DNA of 64,000 bases from Eumeta japonica (taxonomy: Eukaryota; Arthropoda; Insecta; Lepidoptera; Psychidae): contig BGZK01000020.1 of NCBI GenBank assembly GCA_005406025.1, positions 620,001 to 684,000 of the forward strand, read 5' to 3'. The position numbers and the translations under genes are program-made. The notes under the pieces are model-generated. The model searched no databases. It had not been told where the DNA came from and worked only from the letters and a program-made list of their open reading frames with translations. Below are positions 47,040-59,600 of the stretch, in pieces. The stretch's first letter is position 1. Every line of letters starts with the position of its first letter.

Positions 47040-49040
47040 TTGGTTTTTTGTTCATAGCTCAGTTTGCGTGAAAATAAAACAAGCTGTTTTATTTTTAATG
47101 TCGATTGAGTTGGTGAAGAACAATATTTAAGGGATGGACCAATTTCGGCACCGCAACGTTAACATCGGTATCGAGAGAAAAAATAGAAACAGAACGAACC
47201 ATCGAGATATAAATATGTTAAATACGTATTATTTATCCTTATAGAACAGACAGTGAAACTTGAATTAAAATGAGCGATAGTGAAACTGGAGTAGAAAACA
47301 AAATAGGGCTGGGATTGCGATTAGAGTTGACAGGAGTCCGAGATCTTAGCTGGACAAGAATGGGAAATTAAGGAATTTCTATATCAATTGTGGGCGATGT
47401 CAGATATAAGCAGTATGTCAGATAAGGTGCACCTTAATAAAATTTATTGGACAGCAACTTCATTGCGATAATCTTAAAGCATTCGACAACATTCTCAGAT
47501 ACATAGTCTCATAGCATCTCATAGTCCGCTCAAACAATACTAACCAATACAAAATAAAAGCAAATCTTCACATTTCATAATTTTGAATAGATTGTTTAAT
47601 CAATCTTTTTGTTTTGGCTAAATTTTTGAAATTCTTCAAGAGTGAATATCTACAATCATCAAATATTTAAATTAAAACCTAACAATGTGATAAAAATATG
47701 ACACAAATCACATGTTTTTGTGTTATATTAATATAGATATTGAGTCCAGCAAGGACAAATTTCCATATGTAATCTGGCATTTTTTTCTTTACTAAATACC
47801 CACATAAATAGATGCTGGCTGCCCTCTATGCTAGTATGTGCACATATTCAAAATAGAAAATATTCTATGACAAATGTTAAAAATAAAATTTGTCATGTGG
47901 TTGAGTCAGTGTATATAGGCTGTGTTTAGTCTTGCAGACAAGATGTATGTTGTTAAATTAATGATGTACAAATTCTTTACTTGGCTCATTCTGTTGCTAA
48001 TTACATTGTTGTTGTGATGCTGCAAAATTGTAACTCAAATACGTAACGCATTCCTATCATACAGTGGAATCAAATCTTCACTTTAGAATGATGATGGAAA
48101 TCAGTGATAGGAATAAGGTTGTATCAATTTTTTGATGCTTTATAGCACTCTATAGGTTATACTATAAAACATGCATAGAATAGCTACATCTCTGCAAAAT
48201 CAATGGTTGATGTAACTGGATATTATAAAATTGCCAAAGATTTGAAACACTTGACGTTCTAAAGTCAAGAAGAGTTGATATTGAAGTGTCTAAACCTAGA
48301 GATGACAACACTATTCCAGGTGTGGTTGGACCTGTGCCTTGTGAAGTAAAAGGACACGTTACGCTGGTGAAGTAATGTGATGTGTTATTAAATATTTCAA
48401 GTTTTATGGAAACCAATTTTACTTTCCATATAATCGTGAACTGAATATGCTATGCCATAGAACATCAGCATTTTTTTTGTATTGATATTTGATATCCAGA
48501 ACTGAATGTAATTCATAACCTCAATTCAATAACCATAGTTAAATAGCTTTTGTCTATTTTAATTATTATGAGCACTAAAGCAAATGCTATCACAGGGTCA
48601 TACAATACAGGGCTATCTATTCTAAATTCAAAACATGTGAAATTAAAATTGGGCAAATGATACATTAATATCAACTTTTCGTTTATCCAGATAGCCTAGC
48701 ACAACTATCTATGACTCTGCATGTCGCTGGGACACCGCTTAAGTCTTTTGTACTGTACGAAACAGAAAAGTTTAGTTAATATAGAGTTGCACGGTCACAT
48801 GTGTTAATCCTGAAAGGGCATTTTCTAGAATCCCATTAATTTTTCGAAATTGTAAAACGCACTTCGAACTTAATAGTTCTATAGGATGACATTTAAGAAA
48901 CCCTGAAACGCCAAAGTCTTTGGAACAAGTGAAAATTTGGTAAATGATACAATTAGAAAAACAAAATTCCGATAGTAATATGAGCATTTAATTAAAAATA
49001 TGAAAATACATTCATTAAATATTTCAGAATAATATATTTA
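47040..49040. other. Intergenic stretch, no gene seen
   Basis: A patch at about 47140-47350 has repeated GAAAC/GATTG-type motifs. The minus-strand open frame at 48162-48416 is unrecognised. On the plus strand of the same place a short frame reads PRDDNTIPGVVGPVPCEVKG, which looks peptide-like but matches no family I know. No supported gene. Confidence 0.35.
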
Positions 49041-49054
49041 CACATGGGAAACAT

Positions 49055-49550
49055 TACCAGCTACCATTTTTGGGGTTTTGAGCCAAAATGGCAACATCGG
49101 GAACCCTTATAATTTCATTATATCTGTCCATATGTCACATTTTATTCTAAAACTACAAGACTTATATTGATGAAATGTATAATGTAGGTACTTTGTATAA
49201 GCTGGTACTTAGTTTTGTAATTAAATAACAAAAATAAATATTTCTAGGGGAGCACTCCATAGTTATTACAAAAGCTGAAAAAATTTTTTTTCAGCAGACA
49301 TTAACGTGTGCTACATATTTCAACAACTCTTTTAAAAACACTAAGCATTTTTGTGATTAAGTGAATATTTTTGGAAATAATCACTCCGAAAGTAGCAGAA
49401 ATGGTTTTCCCCCTCAAATTACAAAGATAATACTTAGTAAATACTTTCAAAGAAAATTATTTTTAACATGGTTGGAAGTACAGGTTTTGAATTATATTCT
49501 GAAAAATTGCGTTTCTAAACTAAAGGATGTAATTGTACAGTGAAATATTC
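49055..49550 (+). repeat. Interspersed repeat family X, uninterrupted copy
   Basis: Shares blocks in the same order with 51600-52040 plus 52920-53045: GTCAAAA/GCCAAAATGGCAA, CCTTATA-TTTCATTAT, CTGTCCAT, AAATAACAAAAATAAATAT, GGAGCACTCCAT, CAAAAGCTGAAAAAA, GATTAAGTGAATAT, then TACAAAGATA and AATACTTTCAA-GAAAATTATTTT. Non-coding. The family name is mine. Confidence 0.75.
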
Positions 49551-50099
49551 GAGTGACATGGTTGGTTTCGCACGTCTCTTTTCGGCTCGGCCCAGCGGGC
49601 CCTTGTGTTCCTCGAGTTCACACAGCTGATTGCAGCTGATTGTAACTATTTTAGATACATGTGGTTATTATTCATTGTAAGAATAAAGAATGCATGTAAA
49701 ATACATGCAATAAATGGAATATAGTGGTGAAACTGAAAACCTTTTTGATTTTCGTTTTTAATAATAGTTGGTCATGAAAAGAATCTTGTAACCATGAATT
49801 ATTAATACAATAATTTACTTTCTTTTTCATTTTTTTTTAACCCTAAATTCTATTCTTGCACATTTCGCCAAAAAAGTTTCATTTCAGTCGTGTGTCCGAC
49901 ACACACTTTTTTTTATCATTTAAATTACATTGTAAATGAAATATGTACCGAGAATAATTAATTATTTCTAATAATTTTATGAAGCATGATTTTAAGATGT
50001 ACATGTTCTTTGATATAAATGCTCTCATTAGATCACAAACCCAATATTTAAAATATTGAATTAAAGTCCTTACATTTTTAACTGTGGAGACTTATCGTT

Positions 50100-50250
50100 T
50101 TATCAATGACTAGTTTTTGCCTGCAGCCCTGCATAGAATAAATTTCTTCATCTTTCATATTGACTTATCATGCTATGTCTGCCATGATCTCAGTCCCGAT
50201 CCTGTTTTTGATGTGCTTGTATTTAAATACCAATTCCATGCAAACGAAAC
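50100..50250. repeat. Diverged repeat, also near 16.5 and 20.9 kb
   Basis: Contains ATTTCTTCATCTTTCATATT and GATCTCAGTCCCGATCCTGT. Related motifs occur in the UPF2 introns at about 16620-16710 and 20825-20930. Similarity is partial. Confidence 0.35.
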
Positions 50251-50576
50251 CGCGCGTACTAATAGCGTCATCCATGTTCACTTGCGAAAAATATAAATGA
50301 CAAAGACATTGTAGCGAAATGGGATAAAAACTATATATTACTCTGGAGTATATTTTAAAATTCCTTTATTTAACACATTCATAGACAGGCGTATAGATAA
50401 AAACTCTAAATACCAATGAATGTATTCCGTTAACATTTCTTTATATGTATATATAATAATCAAAAGATCTCACTTAAAAGACTACAATTCATAGTGATCA
50501 TAATGATGACAGTACCGAAATTGAGACGAAACCAAAAGGATAAATTAATAAATTGTTAAAAGTTTCTTTATTGACT

Positions 50577-50582
50577 TTCACA
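50577..50582 (-). terminator. Candidate CDC23 polyadenylation signal
   Basis: Complement of AATAAA, about 58 bp downstream of the CDC23 stop codon on the minus strand. Confidence 0.6.
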
Positions 50583-50639
50583 TTGTTTTATATGTACAAA
50601 GGAATTGCCATTTATTTCCATTTTACACATTTTGAAGGG

Positions 50640-53600
50640 TCACATTTTAAAAGCATAATTGCTTTTAAATTTTGGTGTGGAAAAATTTTCTGGTTTTACA
50701 CTTAGACTCATAAATGGTGTCTTAGATGATTCTTGTAAAAGTGAATTTCCAGAAAGGTTTTTTAATGAATCAGGTAATTCTTCTGGAATCTGAGATGTAG
50801 ATGTTGATAGCCTTTTCTCTGCTATTGTTTTCAATACGCTCTTTCCAACTTCTTTAGTCTGTCAAAGAGAAACCACAAATATTAGATAATTGAGAATGTA
50901 CTAAAGTACTACCTGGTGGCCAATTCTTGGGGAGAGAAGCTGATTCTGGTGAACTGCCATCAGAGATGTAATTTTTATGTTGCTAGCACTATTTTTGACC
51001 GATAGCACTATCTTGTTACATTTTAGGTAAACATATATTTATTCATTTCTTACTATATTTATATATTTTTTATGGAAGGGATTTGCATTCTTTAACAGTA
51101 TTGAGATTTACCCAATGGGCAGTAACAATATTCTATGCTAGCAGGCTATGACCCTATAACTTTTCAAGTAGTAGCTGTAAAATATGTGATGGACTTATTT
51201 CATTAAGATTTTCAAAAGATATCCACTTACTCTTCAAATTTTTGTGTAATAATTAATGTTCAGTTTTATTCATATGTGAACAAAGGAAATTGCTTACTTT
51301 TCTAAAGCTTGTCTAATTTTATAATTTTTTTTTAAACATAATCTGGTAAAATGATTTTTAACAATTGTTCTAGTAGGAAATATAAAAATTTAATTTGTTG
51401 AAATTGTAACCTTAATATTTTGTAAACCCACACAACTTAAAAATGTTTTTTATAAAATTTGATCACTTATAAACGTTTATCATTTCAATATTGGAATTGC
51501 CCATCTTAAGTACTGCTCAGTACTAAGTACTATTGACCAGTACGAGATACAAGTAGTTTCTATGAAAGAGGGCTGCAAGAAGTAAAAGAAAAACCTGCAA
51601 TTTCCAATTTTTAGAGTGTCGAGTCAAAAAGGCAAAAATTGAATCCTTATAGTTTCATCATGTCTGTCCATCTATCTGTATGTCATGGTATTTTACTCGA
51701 AAACTACAAAATGTGTATTAATAAATACACATTCATAAACATTTATTTTTGTTATTTAAGCACCAAACTAAATACTATTTAGTTTGGTGCTTAAATAACA
51801 AAAATAAATATGGGGCACTCCATACATGTAACAAAAGCTGAAAAAAACCTTTTTCAACAAACATCAATGTGTGGCATATATTTTGAATTCTTTTAAAAAC
51901 ACTAAAGATTTTAAACAATTTTTTTGATTAAGTGAATATATTCGAAAATATTCACTTAATCAAAATATTCCCCCCTTTATTTTTTAAACCGCATGTCCAA
52001 AAAATATTTAAAAAAAAATAGCACTCCGGGAGTGCCGGCAGAAGTGAAAACTTCAATATTAACGTTGTGTTTAATTATAAGTACAAAAGTATTATCATTT
52101 GAGTAGAATACAATGTTTATTTATTGCGCTATCGTACACAAATATGACAATTTATATGTTATTATTTATAATATTATATTGTTATTTATATATTACATTA
52201 AATTTTATCTGTCAGAAAAATCAACTTCCATCCATAATTTACGACTTTTTCACCATCGTATTACCAGAATCATCATAAATTTTTATTCAAATTATTTTTT
52301 TAAACCTACACACAAATGGGCTTATTGTGGTGTCATGAAAATGTAGGTTAATGCTATAAATATAAACATATTACAAATATTACATCTATTATGTGTAAAT
52401 ACAGACTCGATCGAAACCTAATCTTATTATTAAAATTGTATTTATTACTATTATTATTATTCGTTTTTTTTTATAGTGCTCAGCTTATAGCTGGTTTTCT
52501 TGACGGCAGTTACGGGCTAAAGCCAAGTAAGAGTTTTTCATCTAGTATATTTATAAAGTACTCATTTTCTTTCACTACTTCATCATCACTTTTTCATTAA
52601 TAGATGCACTTTGTTCAATTTCCATAATTTAAACAATTCACATATACGAATACACAACAGTGTGGTTACTACACAACAGTCAAGCCATCAGCTGTCACCA
52701 TCCTTGGATACGCGCACGCTGTACATAAACACGGACATTCGCGCAAGCTGTGCCGCCTAATCGACAGCACACTCAGGCACGGTAGAAAAGTGGAGATACT
52801 AGTTCCTCTCCTTCCCCGATCTTACGCTTTTTCGATCAGCATCACGTGACCCTGACGCGAGTTTGGAAGTTTTTACCCATACAAAAAGTGCTCAGCGCCG
52901 CTAAAGAAGTTTTCACTTCAAAAAATACAAAGATACTGCTTCATAAATACTTTCAACGAAAATTATTTTGAACATGATCAGATATACAGTTTTTTAATTA
53001 TTGCTGAAAAACTGCACTTCTCAACAAAAGGACGTAAGTGCCATGAAAATGTGCTTTTTTGCTGGTGCACTTTAGTTTACACTGGTTTAAGAGTAAAAGT
53101 TTATCCAGGAAACATGAGAAAAAAGTGGAACAACTTGTTTTTTCATCTGTATTGTATTTCTTTGTAGTAATGGCTATGGAACCCTACACTGAGCATAGTC
53201 CGGCATGCTGTTATTGGCCGGTTTTATTAATTTCGGTATGGACCACTAAAAAGAAATGCGACACTTACGCTTTCATGATCCAAACATTTATATGCAAAAT
53301 GAGCCGCATAGTCCAACATAGAGAATCGTAAATAATAATGTGCAATATATTTCAAAGCCCCTGGTAACTCTTTGCTGCCCGCGTTTGCCGGATCCAAAGC
53401 TGCGGCAGTATACGCCGCCGCGGCGCTATTTGGCATATTCGCTTTCTCATAGAGCCTGCAATGAAATGAACATACCATAATAAAAAGGATAAATATAATC
53501 AAAGATATTCATGTTCAAATGTTAAAAATGAATTTTTTTCAATTAATTAATTTATATTCTTGAGAAAGATTGATAATTGTTTCCAAATTCACTATAACCA

Positions 53601-56600
53601 CACAAAAATAATAAATACATAAAAGATAATAATAATTTTCTACCTAAAAATCACTCAATCAATTTATTTATTATTTGACTATTTTGATTAAAAAGAAGAA
53701 AAGTAAGAGACCACCTTGTCAGCTAAAATAAGGTTCTTACAGACTATATCGATTTACAAAATCGCCAATTATGTAGTTATTTTTTTTTTCGATGGTCATT
53801 TTTCGATTTTTTTGCGGAACTACCCATTAACTGCTATGAATTTTATGACTACATACTAATAAATTTTTCTGGAACATTGAATTATAACAGTAACTTATTA
53901 TTGCCTAAGGTTGGATAATTTTCTGTTACAAATGTTATAAAAGCTTTTATACTCAATAAAGATGAGATGTGAAATCACACCTCATTGTTGCAATAACAGT
54001 GAACTTATTATAACAATAATCAGAAAATAAATATTTTAAATTTATCATTATGCTAATAAGTTGTAATTTCTTTATTAACTTTTTACAAAATACAGTTAAA
54101 ACTTTGTTTCTTGAGATATAACAAATATTTTATGATTGATTTACGACGAATTTCATTGACCATAAATTTTATTATCATATTTAGTTGAAATATATTTATT
54201 CAAAATTGTTTCACTTAACTAACCTATTCAGAGAGTATGAAGTTAACTTTATAAAATACAGATATAAGAAATAAAAATATTTCGTGCATTATGTCATTGA
54301 TTTATGACTAATTTCATGAGTAAATTTTATTATCATATCTAATTGACACATATTCATTCAACAAGTATCATATTTTCAGTTAACTAACTTATCGAGACAA
54401 CAAAATGTTACATTATACCATTAAATGTTATCATGAAACTTTTGTAAAAAAACACAACCTAGATATAGATAAAGTGCCCATATTACTTAAAGCCATAATG
54501 TAAATAATAAAATGAATATAAAATATTTATAGTGCATGTAAGCCTATTAATTTGACAGTATATTCTAATTAACGGCAACTAGGAAATTCATTTTAAAACA
54601 TATACACAGTATATAAATAAAAACTTGTTTGGAAATCTGTATGATGCATGTATGATAATGAAATGGAATCAATAACATTTTTAAATTGAAAATATTGTTA
54701 TACATATATTTTAGAGTTTTAAGTAAAGACACAAATATTTTTAAATTTACATATGGAAATATAATATTGATTCTTACTTGGCCAATTTAAAAAGTGCCAT
54801 TCCCTCAATATCACCCGTGCTGTGAGCTTTGTAGTAACATTTGATAGCGTTTGTTATTTTGTCCATCTTCTCATATGCCTCACCGAGAGAAACAAGCATC
54901 CTAGAGTCGTTCGGTTTAAGCATAGCTGCTCTTGAGTAATAATAAATGCAGTAGCTATTCAAACCTAATATCTCGTAAGCTTGTCCTAAACCATTCCATG
55001 CTCGATAATCCGTTTGGTTAACATCTGGAACACATTTATACATTATTACAACAATTACATATTGGTAGTGGCCAAATAGTCAGCATGTGTCTTTTGAATC
55101 AGAAGATAAAGGAACTGATACTTGATTTAATACATCCGTTGGTGAATTTTAACTTAAGTCAAATTAAATCATTTATTCTATATATCAGAGAGAAAATTAA
55201 TCTGTAACTTGTTAAAAGCTTTTTTAACATCCTCTAGATTAACATATTAAATTTAGCAGTTTTTCAGTAATTTAAAATCAAATATCTACTAAACTAAATT
55301 TTTAATTTGTGAGGACATATAAATAAACCAATCGCCAATTTTATTGGACTTAAATATTGCATAAAGATCAATTTTTATATGGAAGTACAAAATCAGAAAT
55401 ATGTGAAATACAAAATGTTATGGGATTATCATAAAAAAAATACTAGTTTTCATTTATTCAAAGGACTTTTTATATGTTGTATGACTAAAATTAATACTTA
55501 CGATTAATTAAACTTCAATTTCATTAAATTTTTTTATCTATCCTTGTTAATTTTGTGACTTGAGATAAATATTGCATATTTTTAGGGATAGAGCAAAACA
55601 TTTGGTAGTGATAATATTTCCACATTAGTAACAATAATAAGTCTGATGTCTAACATCTACAAAATATTTGCAAAAAATATTTTAGAACAAATTAGTCGAA
55701 AGTTAGACAAGAATCAGCCTATAGAACAAGCTGGCTTCAGAAAGAACTTTTTAATAATACCCCACATTCACACAGTGAAGCAAAATGCAAAAATATAATG
55801 AATATATCAAAACACTGTATATAACATTCATAGACTACAAGTGTTCAATATCATAAGCCGTATAGCGATCTGAGAGAGTCTGGCAACTCAAGGAATTCCA
55901 GGACAATACCTAAACATAATCAGTATTATATATTATATTAATAGCAAAGCAAGAATACAATTGGAAGTGTTGAAGCCCGAGTTCCAAATAAGAAGAGGTG
56001 TGAGACAAGATGCTATGAGACTGTGACCCACTGTCTTCCAAGCTATTTTGTGTAGTTCTAGAGAACATCTTCTGAATCAAATCAAAAATAGGCTTTATTT
56101 CGTAGGTAATAAAAATTACACTTGAAATGAACATGAAAAATTGTTTTACACATTAACATTGCCACCTATTCCAAATGCTGATTCACCTAAAGAAGAATGG
56201 GCAAGAAACTCAAGGTTTACTCTTTTACTCATCAATAAAAAAGTACTTGGATGACCGAGCTTTGCCCAGTTTTTTTTTAATTGGTAAATCATGTTTTTTT
56301 TGGAAAATATATTTAAGATACAAATTACATACTGATGAAATATGAATTATATTTTTCAATTTTACTGCGTTTTTTTCAAAGATCATTTAGGCATTTTTAA
56401 GTGAACACATTAGTTAAAAAGTCACATATTTTATCAATAACATATATAAACAATTGATTTTATTGGCCTAACCTCAAATTAAATGCTCATTTGCTTAGTG
56501 TTGCTTATCAATGCCATCTATTGTCAAGTAGCTTTAGTGTTGCTGTGTCGGTAAAGCAGTTAGTTGCTCCTAATAGTAGTTTTTCTCACAAAAAAGAAAC

Positions 56601-59600
56601 TTTTTATCACAAAAAAAAAAAAAACTTTTTCTCATAAAAAAAGAAACTTGATGTCTTCTCACAAAAGAAGAAACTTGAAAAAAAAGAATTAAAAAACTTG
56701 AAATAATTAATCATGTGGAATCAAACTGAGGTCTTCTGGATTTGGGACTGCCCAATCTTCCAACTGTGCTATTATAATCTTATTGATAGTGACTAAATTT
56801 AACTTTGTATTTTAAGTCTAATTCGTTGCCTGAAAACATTAATAAAACGAGATTTTCTAAGAATGAAACCGAACTAGATCAATTTATCGCCCCCGAAAAC
56901 GCCTGCATACTAAATTTCATAAAAATTGTTGAAGCTGTTCTCAAGATTCTGATTACACATATATACACACACAAGAATTGCTCGTTTAAAGGTATTAGAT
57001 ATTGAGTAATTAATAATAATAGTAATATTATAATACTCCTTAACATACAACTTCTGTTTAATAAAAAGTTTAAATTTATAAAAGGGCAAGTTTTGAATTT
57101 CACCTGGGATCCTATTTTAAAAACACACACAATGCATCTTAAATGATTTACTAACTTTGCTTAGACGGGTTAGCTTCAGGAAAGTTAGATTGAGAGTAAA
57201 CTTAAACCTAAGTATTAATGGAAAAAGATTAAATCACCACAAATTTGCAGACAACATAGTTTTGTTCCAAGAAAATCCACAGAACCTTGAGGTCATGATC
57301 CCAAAATTAAGTAAAAAGAGTGCTAAGGTAAAATTGACAATGAACATAACAAAACCACTAACAAACTCAAAAAACAAATAAAAACGGGCAAATAACCAGT
57401 GGAGTAAAGAGTGCATAAGCACTGACCTAGGTATAAACCTAGGTCAGCTAATATCATCTAATCTTATCTAAATAACCTAAGAATAGCCAACAGATGGATA
57501 AAATATTGGTTACTGAAAGAAGTTATAATATTCAGAGGTTAAAATATTTCTTTGTAAAAAAAGAATATTTTAATTCTAATTTAAAAAAGAGTATTTTGTC
57601 TTGTCTTTCATATGGATGTGAAACATAGACACTTACAAAGAAACACAGAAACAAACTGCAATGTTGTCATAGATCCATGAATAGAAGTATGACAGGAAGA
57701 AGCAAAAGTGATAATATAAAATGAACAACTAAGAGCAAAAACAAAAATAAAAGACATCCTAAACAGAATCAACCAGCAAAAGTGAAAGTGGACTGGCCAC
57801 ATGATGAGAGAAAAACAGAAGTGGAATAACGTAGGAACTGATAAATAACAAACAAAATAGGGGAAAACAATAAAGAAATTGGGAGGACGAGCTAAAGCTT
57901 ACAGCGGGCCCGAATCGGAAGATGAGAGCGGTCCTGATAAACTTCAATGGAAGCAGCTAAAAGTGGCCTTTGCAAAGAGGCATGCTTACTTGAAAAATAT
58001 ACTTTAGCATATAATCATAGGAAAACAATTCAGAAAAAAGGACTTGTGTTTAATGGACCTGCCCATTCCACCATTAGTAGGAAATTCAGAAGGGCGGAGT
58101 TTCGTGCATTGTACTGTATTTGCAATCAGTAATTTAGAAATCTGAACAACATATATTATTATAAAGTATTTTTGCCCTGTAAATTATATATTGTTGTTGT
58201 AATAACCTTAACCAAAATTTGATGTAAATGAAAATGACAATGAATCTTAAAACAAATCTTAACATAAACAAATCTTTCTACATAGTAGCTTAACACAGAA
58301 ATGTCTGGCTGAAAACAGATTAATTCTAACATTCATGACAATCAATAATTTTATAGCAATGAAATATTTCAAATGTCTGAAAATAGAGATGTCTATAATT
58401 GCATGACTTAAGCGCAAGCGTAGATATGCTTCTAGTGTCGTCTGAAAATCCCGTGTAATCACGATAACTAAAACCTATTTCACGTTTAAACTTAATTTCT
58501 TTTTAATCTCATCACTAATCGATTGGGAATAACTGTATTGAAAATCATAGCTTGATATAGTACCGATTAGCTGTAATTGAATTTTTTAACTCGCAGTTAG
58601 TCATGTATTGATCTGTCATTTCGCTTAAATATTTGAAATGGAGATCGAAATGAATGTTTTATGTTTTTGTAATTGCCAACAGATGGCGGTAATAATATCA
58701 AAAATAAAACAACTATTTTGCCCAAGGATCAGCTGTATGATTTAGTTCAACTGTTTAGCTTTAAGTAGCGCGCAGGGTGCCCGGGTTCAAATCTGCCCTA
58801 GAATTTGGTTTTTTTTTATTTATTTTTAATTAATTTCAAATGTTTTAATTAATTCCTAAGTTATTTTTAATGTAATTAGTAATATGTTTATATTAACAAC
58901 AATTATTGTATAATAATTTTAATTAGTGACTTTGGGAAAGTTATGAAGAACTTCAAAAAAGGATTTTTGATGAAAAGCTCATATATTATCATTAACCTCT
59001 AATTTAAATAACATATGTATGTCACAAGCGCTTAAGGCATGCACATTCGATTTTACCAAATTTCTTTTTATACATTTATCGAAATCTAAGATATGGTGTG
59101 TTAGGTGATTTAAATATGCGTGAAAATACAAATTCAAAATATATTAACAAAAATAAATAATAAACTCATAAGGAAAACAAATTCGTACAGTAAATATTAA
59201 AAAAAAAAGTACGTGCCTTGTACTATGTAATCGAGTAGATCTCATAACACATGTTTTTAAGGTTTTATCTGTTTGTTGGTTATAAAAAACTAATGGACCA
59301 ATTTGAACAAAACTTTTTATTGCAACAATTGGAGAATGTTTTATGAAAAACATCTGTTCTGTTACAAAAAAAGTAATGTAATTGAGTCCAAAATAGGATT
59401 TTAATATAATTCTTCATACGGTAACCGTTTACATGTCAAGACAGATTCAACACCAAGAAAAACAAAATAATCATATATACATAATAGTGATACAAAAATA
59501 AAAACCTAAAAATATATATATATATTTAAGTGAAAATTTTGCATTTACCAACAGCATGTCTGTAGCACTGGATAGCTGCATTTGAATTTTGTAATTCAAT

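Larger units (their letters stand above)
51595..53050 (+). repeat. Interspersed repeat family X, interrupted copy
   Basis: Second copy of the 49.05-49.55 kb repeat, in CDC23 intron 6. The left part runs 51600-52040. The right part resumes after an 879-bp insert with TACAAAGATAC and AATACTTTCAACGAAAATTA (about 52925-52965) and runs to about 53045. The left part contains two perfect palindromes not present in the other copy. Confidence 0.75.

Noticed and set aside
57947..58132. 61-codon open frame on the plus strand
   Set aside because: It is a shifted reading of the LINE C-terminal relic running into a MITE half copy.
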